NCBI GenBank assembly: GCA_012934845.2
Contig: WNNJ02001845.1
Location: 62,001-126,000 of the forward strand
Reading direction: 5' to 3'
Origin: Pomphorhynchus laevis
Lineage: Eukaryota; Acanthocephala; Palaeacanthocephala; Echinorhynchida; Pomphorhynchidae
Length of the DNA: 64,000 nucleotides
The position numbers were made by a program, and so were the translations under genes. Shown here one piece after another: positions 31,501 to 42,679 of the stretch (within the stretch, counting starts at the first letter, position 1; the number at the start of each line of letters is the position of its first letter). The notes under the pieces were generated by a model, which was not told where the DNA came from, did not search any database, and saw nothing but the letters and a program-made list of their open reading frames with translations.

Positions 31501-32195
31501 ACTCTATATCCGCAACAATAGGCTATTATTATTTCACATCAGTTATTAGCCCCAAATGGCTATTTTAAATGTTTACAGAAAATAAAAAAAATCAATTCAC
31601 AGAAAAGCAAAAGTTCCAATAACTAAAATAACTTGCAGCGTCCACACCAGTAGTAGCTGGATGTACATGGAATTTCTTTAGGCAGCACATTCGATACGTC
31701 TAAGGACCGATGTGAACGTCGCATCACGCTTGGGATTTTACCATGTGGTAATTTATATAGTGATAGAGGATGACGGCTACGAGCTGACTAAGTAATCTCC
31801 ACATAGTGAGATATGCAAATAAGAAACTTTGTTTGCAAATATAGAAAACTTTCGTTTTCCATTAGCCTTTCCAACAATCTTAATTTATTACAAATACCAT
31901 GGCATGACCAAGAACTTCATTTATCAATTATCCCTATTTCAGTAACTCTTGATTTAACTCCTTAAGATATCCAGTAACGCCGATTAAAAATATCAAATAT
32001 ATTTTAAATAGATTTGATTTTCATTTGTTTTCATTTGTCTTTTATATTTAGAAAATTCAAAATTGTCGTCCCAATTCATAATCTTTTTATCATTTTATTT
32101 TTGATGAACCATCTTAATGTGAATCTACATAAATGATATAAACAGCAAATCCACCACAAATTGGGTTAATCCAATTATGTTGAAAATGCGTTAAA
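31501..32195. other. Gap without recognisable gene
   Basis: Mostly AT-rich, with no supportable frame or repeat. I see nothing to name. Confidence 0.4.
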
Positions 32196-32490
32196 AAGGA
32201 TTTATTTTTAAGTGACAAATGCGTGCCGGAGCACGCTTACATTACCATGAAGAAAAAAGCAAGCAAAAATCTAAATCATGTTTCGAGAAGGTGGGAACGG
32301 AGGAGGTATTTGAATGTGATATACGAATGAGCGCGGCGCACGTCGAAATGAAGCTGATTCCAAGCGAGGGGGCGGCGACGAGGAAGGATCGCATACCGTA
32401 GTTGTTGGAGTAATTGGGAACATTGAGTAAGAGGGAATGACGGGAACGCAGCGATAGTGAGGTGAAGCGAGTGTCGTCTAAGAAAGTAGC
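32196..32490 (-). mobile_element. Family L2 copy L2-f, 3' fragment
   Basis: On the minus strand this is the last part of the L2 RT region (sequence corresponding to FLDDTR..LRSRHSLLLN and the AW-x-QL segment) followed by the 3' tail with hairpin (32,212-32,248, GCGTGC-TCCG-GCACGC) and A-rich end. It is 5'-truncated at about 32,490. Confidence 0.65.
32212..32248 (-). other. L2-family 3' tail hairpin (copy L2-f)
   Basis: The stem GCGTGC/GCACGC is preserved around a TCCG loop on the minus strand, with the flanks diverged (TGTCACTT in place of TGCCACGT). Together with other copies this shows the stem is kept better than the loop. Confidence 0.6.
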
Positions 32491-32519
32491 AAATATATAT
32501 TCACATTTTTAAATATTCA

Positions 32520-33579
32520 CATTTAAAATATTCTTTAAATTATCGGTGATTAAATGTGCGTGTATCTAATTATGTAATTATCGAAATGGGTATCACTAAG
32601 GATTAGATAAATTACTAAGAGAAAAGGACCTGTCAAGGATTGACTATTTTTGATTTCACTGAATATTCTTGATTTTTAAAACTTTGTTTTTAACTGGTTA
32701 TGAATACTTACAATGTTCTTGAAATGCCTACAAATAGTAGGGGAAATATTGGAATAATATATTTTTTCTTAATTATTAATATTAAGGCCTTAATATTAAT
32801 TAAGGACCTGTCAAGGATTGACTATTCCTGATTTCACCGACTATTCTTGATTTTAATAAACATACAATGTCCTTGAAATTCCTACAAATGGTAGGCGAAA
32901 TATTTGAAGAATTAATTATTTTTCTTCGTTTCAATGCTGGCCTTTTATTTCAATAATTTAAATTCATTATTATACTGTTATCTCAAGGGCCAACATTTTC
33001 TCGTCTATATATTTTAGTGTACAATTTTTTAAGTTTAAGAAACTAATAAATATTATATCATCATTTTAGCAGATGCAGCTATATTGTGGCTCATGAGTAG
33101 AAAATACTCTACTGCTGTATACTTCTACTAATTAATAATTTATCTAAATCATTGATTTTTAAAAAGTATTTGTAAATAATTTACAAATACTTATAGGCGA
33201 TGACATTTTGACTTTTAGGATAATATAATAATGGAATATTTTCAAATGTAATGACACATGTCGAATTTTTATGTCGCTTTCACCTATAATCACCTATTAA
33301 TGGTGATTAAGTGTGCGTGACTTAATAAACTTATAAAAATCAAAATGAGACTCGCTGGAGATTTTATAAATTATTGAGAGAAAGACCCTATCCAGCATTG
33401 AAGCAAAGAAAAAAGAATTAATTCTTCCAATTGAATCAATGGTACGAAGAATCAATGCTTCCTACCATTTGTATGCATTTTCAAGGACATTGTATATAAT
33501 TATATATAATTTTTTCAATGGTACGTTTAGAACAATTGTCTGTTGATAATACTTTATTCATTTAAAAAAATATTTTATT
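32520..33579. repeat. Unclassified AT-rich dispersed repeat, several partial copies
   Basis: GGTGATTAA(A/G)TGTGCGTG followed by TTAT-rich sequence and (A)GAGA(A)AAGGACC appears at 32,540-32,640 and again at 33,302-33,390. GACCTGTCAAGGATTGACTAT occurs at 32,625 and 32,808. A TTTCAATGCTGG block occurs at 32,930, on the minus strand at about 33,395, and as TTTCAATACTGG at 39,180. Mixed orientations suggest a non-autonomous element or its debris; no coding capacity is visible. Confidence 0.45.
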
Positions 33580-33597
33580 AAAAAAATTATTATTATA

Positions 33598-33948
33598 ATA
33601 GGCCCTGCTACACGTGGTGCAGCATGGCCTTCTGGAGTAAATGCATCTTCATGGAAGAATATGATATGCTCTTTTGGTCAAAGTTCTAATGGGCTTGCTG
33701 AATCCTTAGCCAACTTCGCAATAACCATAGCGACCATCGAATTGAATCTCGGCGGCATTGAGGCCTTTACAGTAAGCCGTCTAATTCCACTAGATAAAAA
33801 TCGATGAGTACGACAGATTGGAGTAAGTGAAGTATCTCGAAGAATAGTAGGCAAAGTTGTGGTGAAAAGAATTTCGGAAGATATCCAGAAAGTGGCTGGT
33901 TGTGTTCAATTATGCTCTGGCCAACGATGTGGTATTGAGATGGCAATT
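33598..33948 (+). mobile_element. RT/restriction-like endonuclease element, 5' segment
   Basis: The first segment reads GPATRGAAWPSGVNASSWKN..., LIPLDKNR, VRQIGVSEVSRRIVGK and QLCSGQRCGIEMAI, the conserved RT entry of a metazoan RT family whose members read GP-x-G-x-S-G-x-D and L-x-x-L-D-K and then IG-x-x-E-x-x-R-R-I. It is cut at its left end by an 18-bp repeat (33,580-33,597) that recurs at 37,955-37,972, and at its right end by the L2-g insertion. One in-frame stop lies after LDKNR. Confidence 0.6.
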
Positions 33949-33969
33949 AAAAAAAGGATTTATTTTAAC

Positions 33970-34006
33970 GTGGCAAATGCGTGCCAGCGCACGCTTACAT
34001 GACCAC
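33970..34006 (-). other. L2-family 3' tail hairpin (copy L2-g)
   Basis: Minus-strand GTGGTCATGTAAGCGTGCGC, then TGGCACGCATTTGCCAC. The six-base-pair stem is intact. It is followed by AAAATAAATCC and a T/A run. Confidence 0.7.
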
Positions 34007-34025
34007 AACAAAACAAAACTGTGAA

Positions 34026-35541
34026 TCAGGTGTCGAGAAGGTGTGAATGGAGGAGGTGTTTGAATGTGATAAAGGAGGGAGCGCGGCGGACGTCGAGAGG
34101 GAGTTGATTCCAGGCGAGTGAGGTGGCGGCGACGAGGAAGGATCGGAGACCGTAGTTGTTGGAGTAATTAGGAACGTGGAGTAAGAGGGTATGACAGGAA
34201 CGAAGCGATAGCGAGGTGGGGCGAGTATCGTCTAAGAAAGGAAGGTTGATGAACGATGGGGAGCCGACAGCGATGAGACGAAAAGTAACGAGAAGAAGGC
34301 GGAGTTTGATGCGGATGTGGATGGTGGGCCAGGAGAGTTGGGCAAAATATGTGGATGTGTGGTCGAAGCGACGGAGACGAAAGAGCACTCGAACGGCGGT
34401 GTTGATTATTCGTTGTAGGGGTAGGATGATGGATTTTGGAGAATTGGCGAAAAGGCTAAGGCAGTAATCGATTTTAGGGAAAATAAGCGATGAAAGAAGA
34501 GACATACAAGAACGGAAGTCGATAAGGGGGCGGATACGGCGGATGTCACGAAGAATTAAGTTAGACGAGCGGACCTTGTCACTGACGAAGGGTTGAAGGG
34601 AAAGTTTATCATCGAAATGGAAGCCTAAGAAAGTGAGATTGTGAACTATGGGGATGATTAATGAGGCAAAAGACACAGTGGGAGGAGATATGTTTGGTTT
34701 ACGGGGAAGGATCCACGTTATCTTAGACTTTTCGGCGTTTAGAACGAGATGGAGATTGGAGAGACGTTTGTAGATAGAAGAAAGACAGTTGGAGGCAGAA
34801 ATGCCGATATCGTGTATGCGATGTGCGGGTGCATGAGCATAGATTAGAATGTCATCAGCGTATTGCATAACGTTAAAGGAGTAAAGTTTGATAAATGGAG
34901 AGAGATCGCCAAGCAAGAGAGAGAAAAGCAGGGGACCTAGGACTGAACCTTGTGGAACCCCGCAAAAAATAGGGATGGGAGGATGATGAATTAGAACAGA
35001 CGCGAAAGGAACGGTCGGATAGATATGAGGCGAACCAAGCTACGGAGGAGGAAGAAAAGCCGTAATCATAACAAAGGCGAGAAAGAAGGACGGAGTGGTC
35101 GACAATGTCGAATGCGGAGGAGAGGTCGAGGGAGATGAGAACACTATATAGAGCCTTGTCTCGAGAAATGAGTAAGTCGTTGTACACTTTTATGCATGCG
35201 ATTTCTGTCGAGTGATTAGAGCGGAAAGCGGATTGGAAAGGAGGGTACAGATTGGATGAGGAGAGATAAGCGTTGATTTGTATTAAGATGAGGCGTTCTA
35301 AGAGCTTTGAAAGAGTAGGGAGTAGTGAAATGGGGCGATAGCTAGAAGGAAGGGAGGGGTCGAGCGATTGTTTCTTAAGGAGGGGACGAACGATTGCGGA
35401 TTTCCAGTGTGAAGGGAAGATACGGCTGCGGATGGACGAGTTAAACAAGGTTGTGAGAAATGGGGATATCGATGAGCATATAGATTTTAATATGTGGGTA
35501 GGCAGGGGATCGGCAGGTGAGGTTTTGTTGGGCAAGGACAT
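34026..35541 (-). pseudogene. L2-g reverse transcriptase, two overlapping frames
   Basis: 35,541-34,873 (222 codons) has IFPSHWKSAIVRPLLKK, SSYRPISLLPTLSKLLERL, FRSNHSTEIA and motif A (SLDLSSAFDIVDHSVL). 34,916-34,026 (296 codons) has LGDLSPFIKLYSF, motif C (MQYADDILIYAHA), LHLVLNAEKSKITW, FLGFHFDDKLSL and a complete thumb to the C-terminus (LAWNQLPLDVRRAPS..HSHLL). Motif B lies at the frame change. This is the best L2-family RT in the window and shows that catalytic Asp residues were kept until recently. Confidence 0.75.
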
Positions 35542-36144
35542 GAGGACAGATGATACTTCTGTAGGTGATACAGGGAGAAGATGAAAGAGTTCCGGAAGGA
35601 TGAGAGTAGACTGGGCAGAGTGGGATAGGATGGAGACCGGGGTGTGAGAGAGCAGCGTGGATACTTTAGTCTGGAGAAATGACGAATAATCATTAGCATT
35701 GATGTTGCAAGGCGTAGAAGAACAAGCCAGGATTGAGTTAAAAGTACGCCAGAGAGTCTTAGAGTTGAATGAAGTGATGATTTTATGCTGCCAGAAGGAG
35801 TTGCATTTGGTACGTAGTAGGTGGAGATGAGACCGGCGAAGAGCAAGATAGGAATCACGGAAAGACGGAGTGATCGAGCGGAAATCGCGTCTGAGAGAGC
35901 GGTGATAGACTCGAAAAGCATGGCGGAGTCGACGCTTTGAGGTTGTCGTAGTGCGTCGATGGTTGTCCTTGTGCGTTAAAACTGTTAAATTTGCTGGATT
36001 GATCTGGAACTGGATTGATCTGGAACTGGATTGATTGTATGTTTATCAGAAACCAAATATTTTTTAAGGTTGAATATAAAGGGTTGAATATAAATTTGAG
36101 GATCAATTCATTCCACAAAAGAACTCTTTGATGGTAGCGATGAC

Positions 36145-37080
36145 ATGTGCATATTACAACTAGATGCATCCAACGCTTTTAATCGCATAAATCGTTTAGT
36201 CGCTTTGAACAATGTAGAGTTCATATGTCCTTCTTTATCCACTGTACTACGAAATATCTACAAATGCCCTAATATACTGACTGTCGACAATGATTTTTTA
36301 GAATCATCAGAGGGATTCACTCAAGGTGACCCGCTTTCCATGATTGCGTTTGTCGCGGCGTCTCTTCCCTTGATTAATGTTCTTTCAAAGGCTGCCCCGA
36401 ATACTGTACATCGCTGGTATGCGGATGACTCTAACATTATCGGAAGTGTGGAGGACCTTAAGACGATTTGGGATACTGTGCGTCGAGTCGGTCCTGATTT
36501 TGGATTTTATCTTAATGAAGAAAAGTGCCGAATGTTGGTACACGATAAGATACTTAGCGTCGCCCAGTCGATTTTCGTAGAATCTAACCTATGCATTAAT
36601 ACTGATGGAATTGAGATACTGGGTTCAGCTATTGGTACAAAATCATATACAAATATGTTCATAAAGAAGAAAATAGATGAATGGTCTACTTGCATAGGGA
36701 GGTTGGTACTAGTAGCCGACGAAGATCCTCACCTGGCTTACGTCGCTCTGACTCAAGCACTACAACACAGCTGGAACTTCATACAACGAACTATACATGT
36801 CTATTCAGAAGCATTCACAAACTTGTCGAAAATCATAGTATCCTGCTTTGTTCCCAAGATAACTGGCGTCGTCGATATAGATCGATTTAAAACAATATTC
36901 AATATCCCTTTGTGGTATGGTGGTTTGGGAATTTTTCTGCCTCAAGATGGATCTGATCTGGAATTCGAAAATTCTCGCCGAATGTGTCAACCGCTGATCA
37001 ATGCATCATTTGGTCCCTTGCTGGCCCAACAGCAGCAACAAATCGCTTTGGATATTCACAATCAACAAAATAATTTTTAG
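36145..37080 (+). pseudogene. RT domain of the RLE-type element, 311 codons open
   Basis: This open stretch covers most of the RT. Motif A is ILQLDASNAFNRIN (residues about 3-16), motif B EGFTQGDPLSMIAF (about 55-68), motif C HRWYADDSNIIG (about 90-101), with DFGFYLNEEKCRMLV after it and a thumb including EILGSAIGTKSYTN and LAYVALTQALQHSWNFIQR, then IPLWYGGLGIFLP. Catalytic D, DD are all present. The reading starts after the L2-g insertion, so the ATG is incidental. A stop at 37,078-37,080 separates it from the nuclease part, which continues in the same direction. Confidence 0.65.
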
Positions 37081-37164
37081 AATATAAAATTACAAGAAAC
37101 ACTGGAAGATAGCATTATTATAAAAGCTTTAAAATTTGCTGCTACGTGTGGTACGTCAACATGG

Positions 37165-37896
37165 TTGTCTGCAAAACTGATGGAACCATATGGTTATCGA
37201 CTCTCAAAGCTCCAATTTCAAGACGCTCTAGCGACAAGATATGGTTGGACGCCTCCGAAACAACCAGATCAATGTTTATGCGGTTCAAAGTTTGAGCTCC
37301 GTCACTCTCTTTCATGTAAGGTCGGTGGTATGCCAATTATACGACACAACTTCCTTCGGGATCTAATTGCAAAAGAGCTAAAAGGGATTTGCGACCCCGT
37401 TTCTCTGGAACCTACACTGCAACCGCTTCCAGACGGAGTAACATTCGCAACAAATTCGACAGCCAGGGAACATAACGCTAGAGTAGATATTTCTTGCTAT
37501 GGGTTGTTTAGTATTTCGGAGCGGTCCCTATTTGGACATTTGCGTTTACAATCACCTTGCTTCGTTCTATTCAACATCAATGCCACAAAATCACTTTCAC
37601 TACCACGAACAAAAAAAAGGAAAATACGGTGAACGTATATCGCGATTTGAAAGAGCTTGTTTTTTCCTATAATTTTTGCAGCTAACGGTGGAGCTGGTGA
37701 AATAGCTTCAAAGGTGCTACGACAAATATGCAGGCGTCAATCTATAAAATCTGCTCGCCCATACAACGAATGCATGCGTGATTTGAGGATCAAAACGGGA
37801 CTAGCGCTAGCAAGAGCAGCATCATTACAAGTTCGCTGCACTCCGTTGAGTAATATGTCGGGACAATGTGCTTGTCAGTGTAAGAATTTTAAATGA
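37165..37896 (+). pseudogene. CCHC and restriction-like endonuclease region
   Basis: The first frame (37,165-37,632) reads LQFQDALATRYGWTPPKQPDQCLCGSKFELRHSLSCKVGGMPIIRHNFLRD, with a C-x-C-x7-H-x3-C motif, then EPTLQPLP and ARVDISCYGLF, where RVDI supplies a conserved Asp. The next strand, SLFGHLRL, lacks the Asp I would expect in an F-x-D-V-R-V core. A second frame (37,657-37,896) reads ANGGAGEIASKVLRQI..., the end of the domain. The change and the frame break indicate a dead nuclease. Confidence 0.5.
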
Positions 37897-37972
37897 CTTT
37901 TCTAGTTTGTAGAACATTTTATTTCTTTTTTTTTCTTGAATAAATCTTCTCTTCAAAAAAATTATTATTATA

Positions 37973-39112
37973 TGTGAACTTCCAAGGGAGCTGAAGCTCG
38001 TAAGGAAGCATCACATCGAATAAAGAAAAACAGAAAAGAAACGTAAAAAAACATCAAGAGTTCACGAGGTCAAGCTTTAGGCGTTCTTTGAATTGCACAG
38101 CAGAAGAGCTGTTGATTACACCAGGTGATAATCCATTCCATCGTTTACAGACGCGATTCATCACTGTTGTGCAATTTGTTCGATGCTTTGAGCGATGCTT
38201 CAAACATAGCTCGTGTCCACGTAACATTGAGGATTCACGAAGACAGAACAGCTGCTTACACGGATGGTTAGGCACGCGCAGCGACATCCACACTAGTGTA
38301 AGATCTGCAATCAACAGATCGCATTCAATAGATCTTATACCCAACGTCTCTAGTCTAACTGGATAAGGAATGGAGCGAGTTGCGGAACCAAGTGCGTGGC
38401 TCTTCTTAAAATGTTGTCGAATTCACTCAATTATGATTTCAGTTGAGGGTGTGTCGCGTGAGATGCATAGAGCATATGTGATTTAAAGAGACTCGAATAT
38501 ACAATGCGTAAAGCCTTTGGCTCAAGTCGTCTAACTTTTCGATGAAGAAATCCTAAAAGTCTACGGCATTTTGCAATAATCGCAGAAGAATGAAGACGAG
38601 ATTTTAAATTGGAAGAGATAACAACACCTAGATCAGTAAAGTGATTTACTGATTCGATAACTGTTGAGCTAAATTGATAAGAAGGGGAAGGTAATCGGGA
38701 TTGACCAATTCTCATATGTCGACATTTACTAACATTAATTACTAAGCCGTGTGATGAACACCAACTACTAACTTTATCCAAATCTGATTGTAGTAGGGGA
38801 GAGCTAGAACAACCACGAAATAAAGGGCACCAGAGTTTCATATCATCGGAGTATAATAGGCACTGGCATGTAACAATTTCAGCGATTTCGTTGATGTAGA
38901 TATTAAACAAAGTGGGACTAATGTGGAACACCTTGAGTGAGATAAAGCCATTCAGAAAGAGACTCACCAACTCGTACAGCAAAGGAACGTCTACTCAAGA
39001 ATTCACGTATCCAGAGACAAACGTGCTTTGAGAATCCGTAATTTCCAAGTTTACACAGTAAAATTGGATGAACGACCCGATCAAAAGCTTTGGACAATAT
39101 ATTATCACTCAA
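37973..39112 (-). mobile_element. Family B-like LINE copy B7, RT and 3' tail
   Basis: On the minus strand, 39,112-38,918 reads NILSKAFDRVVHPILLCKLGNYGFSKHVCLWIREFL (motif A region). 38,982-38,431 reads LFNIYINEIAEIV, motif C LLYSDDMKLW (YSDD), GLVINVSKCRHMRIG and NHFTDLGVVISSNL. 38,344-38,054 gives the C-terminus (VMNRVCKRWNGLSPGVINSSSAVQFKERL). The 3' tail contains GAGCTTCAGCTC and ends in TATAATAATAAT at about 37,972. It is 5'-truncated before motif A and has two frame changes. Confidence 0.7.
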
Positions 39113-40384
39113 ATCTTTTTTACGTGAAAAACTTAGAGATAATATATATCATGACCTTGAAGAATTATTTTTTTTTCCGTTTCAATACTGGATATGGCAT
39201 TTTCTCTCAATAATTAATAAAATAATACTTACTACAACTTTCATAACTTGATTTATTTTAAACATCGCTAATACAGTGAAGATTTGTCAATTCTTATTTT
39301 GTTTTTAGTTCAGGACTTTGTGGTGACGCTTCCGAGCTTTTTGGATTTTTAATCCCATTTTACACTATCATAGAGCGTGCATTTACTAGAAGTATTCAAC
39401 TGGACAGTGACATGTCAAAATTGTAAGGTTATATGTAATAAGATACTAACCTTAAATCGTCTATAAATATAAGGCCTGGGAAACTTATTTTCGTATAAGT
39501 AAAATAAAATTTATTTTAGCAAAAAGTTGACGTCATAAATTCGTCGATATAATTATTGATAGGCCAAAGTTGTAAGTTTATATTAAGATATTAACTCTTC
39601 ATGGCTTGCGAAGTTTTATGTCGCTATGATCAGAGGAAATATTATATCGCTATATTAATTTTTATTATAAAAAGTATTTTAAATTGGCATTTTACACAGG
39701 AAATTGATATCAAATAAAAATAATAAAATTCAATTTTCAAATTCGAACAAATAAAAAATTTAATTTTTAAAATATAACAGAAATTAAGTTTATTTGACGT
39801 CTTCAATAATTTTTATCATATCTCCCTTCAAGCTTATCACTCCATTTATTGCTTTTAAACAGCCTGTCACACTGCTTATTCTTTTCGATCCCTATTTGGC
39901 CCCTCAATGTTCATGTTAATATCAGCTCAATAAATTCTAGGAACTAACACTGATGCGAATATTCATTACGAATAATTTACCAGGACCTAATAAGTAGGAT
40001 TTAAGAGCACTCTTATCGACCGCATACACCAAGCATCTTCATTGCTACTGGGAACGAACGAAATGAAAGAACGTACTAAACAAACGGAATGAACGAGAGA
40101 ATGAACGAACGGACTTAACATAGGGACTGAACAAAGGAACAACAAGCGGAGTGAACGGACAAAATGAACGAATGGATTAAACGAACACACTGAATTCGTC
40201 TGCGGGATTATTTTTTATCAGCTTTTTTAGGACGCATTTATCACTCAAAATAAATTTCTCTTTTGTTTAATTGATTCTTTATACTATATTCATTTCATAA
40301 TCGGTTCTTAGAAAATAAAATTATTCAATTTTATCGTTACAAAATGTTCTTAGAAAATAAAATTAATTCAATTTGTATCGTTAC
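39113..40384. other. Non-coding stretch with degenerate GAACGAA-type repeat
   Basis: No gene is seen. 39,150-39,225 resembles the AT-rich dispersed repeat at 32.9 and 33.4 kb. 40,050-40,195 is a degenerate short tandem array of GAACGAA/GAACGGA-like words. 40,310-40,390 contains two copies of TTCTTAGAAAATAAAATTA...TCGTTACAAAATG. Confidence 0.5.
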
Positions 40385-41250
40385 AAAATGATCTAAACTC
40401 CCTGATCAAGTGGTGCGATTCTACCGGACTACGGTTGAATGTTGATAAATGTGTCATCATGCAACTAGGTCGCCCTATTGAAACTCTAAGGTACTTTATT
40501 GGAGATATGGTCTTAAAGGAAGTGTCTCATCATAAGGATTTAGGGATTATTGTCCATAGATCCTTGAAAACAAAGTTGAACACCGACTTCTTTCTAGGTA
40601 AAGCTACTAGGGCGTTATATTGTATTAAAAATGCATTCCTCAGGTTAAGCTGTCACATGTTTAAAAGGTTATTCATCTCCATCGTCAGGCCACACTTGGA
40701 GTACTGCATTCAGGCTTGTTTCCCTGTCACTAAGCAAGAACTATTAGACCTGGAGTCTATTCTTAGGCGCGGATCGAGGCTCTGTATTGGCTTAAGTGGT
40801 ATTGACTATTATGTACGTCTAAGTCGTATTGGGATGTTGTCGGTACGTGAGAGGTTCATATCCTTGGAAATGCTATGTATATGGCATATGTCGAATGATG
40901 TGGTAGGTTATCCCACCGATGTAATCACTAGGCGGGTAGATCAGTTGCGGGGACATAGCAGAGTCTTGTATAAATTTAGATTTGGCAGATTACCAAAAGT
41001 GTATAGACTCTCAAGGAGAGGAAATAGCATGTGGAATTCGTTGCCTGAGGAAGTCGTTGCAGCCCCCAGTTTGAGAACGTTTAAATCACGATGCTACAAA
41101 TGGATACATGAACAATGCCGCCATTCAACACTACCACTGGAATACCCTAATTAGCTACGTTGACTAACCATTTGCTTTTGTTTTATTTTTTTTATTTTTT
41201 ATTTTTTGGACTCTGCCTGAATAGCCTTTTGGCTTTGGTATGTATTGGAA
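40385..41250 (+). mobile_element. CR1-like LINE copy B8: RT C-terminal part and 3' tail
   Basis: The piece opens with codons for LNSLIKWCDSTGLRLNVDKC, the post-YADD region. The frame 40,435-41,154 (239 codons) continues undisturbed: HHKDLGIIVHRSLKTKLNT, KATRALYCIKNAFLRL, SIVRPHLEYCIQACFP and a C-terminus RGNSMWNSLPEEVVAAPSLRTFKSRCY. The 3' tail has GCCTTTTGGC and ends in AATAATAATAATAATT. It is a clean 5' truncation with no stop in the remaining coding part, so it is rather young. It is a different subfamily from B3 and B7. Confidence 0.7.
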
Positions 41251-42679
41251 TAATAATAATAATTTTCCCGATTTCGATATAATTATTATAAAAATAACAG
41301 AAATTATTAATTTATTCATATCTGAAATTGAATTTGATGAATAATAAGAAATCAATGTATAAAACCATGATTTTGTCTGTAAATATCTTGTCTACAACTT
41401 TATAAATATATTCAAATTAAATTTGATCAATATATATTAATTTCAAAATCGCGCGGCGGCTAGATGAAAATGGCTGGCGGGGATCCTGCCTTATCATTTG
41501 CTGGCAGTTGCTCATATATGTTCCAAACCTACTTTTCTAAATATATTGTAGAGCAGGCAGGGAATATATTACATTTATATAAATTTTTATATGAATTATT
41601 CATAAATTATTATATTAAATTATTATCCACATTAAACCTTATCAATATATCAACTTTAAAACGTTTGATGAAACGTTTGGTAGTCTAGCGATTGCCTATA
41701 TATGATTTAAATTATAACCAATTTTATGGAATAACAATACAGTTTCACTGCTCGGCTAGCTTTACTAGCTTTGCTATGTTTTATGGTATAACCTACTTTC
41801 CATTGTTTAACATTTAATTAAATATTTAATATTAAATAGTTAATATTTATTCTGTATTTTTGTTTTTCAAGCGCTTCGCTTGTTTTTTTCATATGTTGCG
41901 ATGTTGCCTTCTAGATTTGGTAAACGAATTCTGCATCCCGGAATTATGATCAGTTCTTTACAGATATGAGCTGCGTGAATACGGATTTATTGGAATTAGA
42001 AAATATAATTTATGAGTACGAAAGTCAACTGCAGGAAATTGATAAGATTTTCTATGAGCACTCTACGAGTTTAGCAACTAAAGGTGATACACAAAAAATC
42101 GTTCAAGACGGAGATAAACTTCCTCTGATTCTTAAGCTACACATGATCTTAAGCGTATTTCTATACAATTCCCAAACTATCGTTTCTCTAATCAATAATC
42201 TGCATTGTCCATTGATTTTGATTTGTAATATCTATGAACATGTTATAATTTTCGGGATTTTAGTTTTATTCTTCATTATTCTGAATTATGATATTTAGAT
42301 GTCGAATTTCAATAGATACTTGACTTTGATAAATTTGTCGTTTTTGATATCATTTATATTTAAGTCAATATTCTCGTCACGACTTTCGAAAGGCTGATAA
42401 ATCAAAAAATGTTGATCGTAATATCACGAAATATCAATGAAAAAATAAATATAAAAGTTGCAAAAATCGATCAATTTTTGCAGAGTTGTATTTGTGAAAA
42501 TAATTAAAAGTTAATTTTTAACCTTAATTTTTTAACTTTAATTGTGCTCATCTAAATAAAATTTGAATATTGCATAAAACACAAATGGTCTTCTAGTGTG
42601 CAAAATTTCATTTGACCCATATATACTAGATAAAGGAATTGTAAATGTTTCAAGTATTCCTCATAGAGATTGTTCTTAA
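41251..42679. other. AT-rich stretch, one unassigned ORF
   Basis: Apart from the small ORF at 41,966-42,298 I see no gene. There are short T-rich and TTAAT-rich runs at 41,800-41,870 and nothing that looks like an RNA gene. Confidence 0.4.
41966..42298 (+). CDS. Unrecognised small ORF, 110 codons
   Basis: I do not recognise this protein. It begins MSCVNTDLLELENIIYEYESQLQEIDKIFYEHS, which is acidic with heptad-like spacing of L/I, so a short coiled coil is possible over residues about 8-30. The second half is strongly hydrophobic (LSVFLYNSQTIVSLINNLHCPLILICNIYEHVIIFGILVLFFIILN) and could be intron sequence read through, or a membrane segment. No promoter or splice site can be argued firmly. 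It could be a host exon or chance. Confidence 0.2.
   Translation: MSCVNTDLLELENIIYEYESQLQEIDKIFYEHSTSLATKGDTQKIVQDGDKLPLILKLHMILSVFLYNSQTIVSLINNLHCPLILICNIYEHVIIFGILVLFFIILNYDI

Larger units (their letters stand above)
33949..36103 (-). mobile_element. Family L2 LINE copy L2-g with large internal deletion
   Basis: On the minus strand a 5' leader with GGAACTGGATTGATCT repeats (36,042-35,995) runs straight into the RT-proximal part of ORF2 at about 35,930, so ORF1 and the endonuclease are missing. RT follows in two long frames (35,541-34,873 and 34,916-34,026), then the 3' hairpin (33,970-34,006) and tail. CAATT at 33,944-33,948 and 36,104-36,108 is a short target site duplication. The interrupted RT element reads continuously across the insertion. 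Confidence 0.75.
36104..37954 (+). mobile_element. RT/restriction-like endonuclease element, main segment
   Basis: The continuation after L2-g holds the RT palm and thumb (36,145-37,080), a CCHC motif and restriction-like endonuclease region (37,150-37,900), and a 3' end with a TTGAATAAATC signal-like sequence. It is followed by the 18-bp repeat AAAAAAATTATTATTATA (37,955-37,972), which also precedes the element at 33,580-33,597. RT followed by a Cys-His motif and a C-terminal nuclease is the order of early-branching RLE-type non-LTR elements (R2, NeSL, Hero groups). The exact clade is uncertain. Confidence 0.6.

Noticed and set aside
39987-40190. Minus-strand frame rich in FVHS/VRS words.
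   Set aside because: It is a translation of a degenerate GAACGAA-type tandem repeat, not a protein gene.
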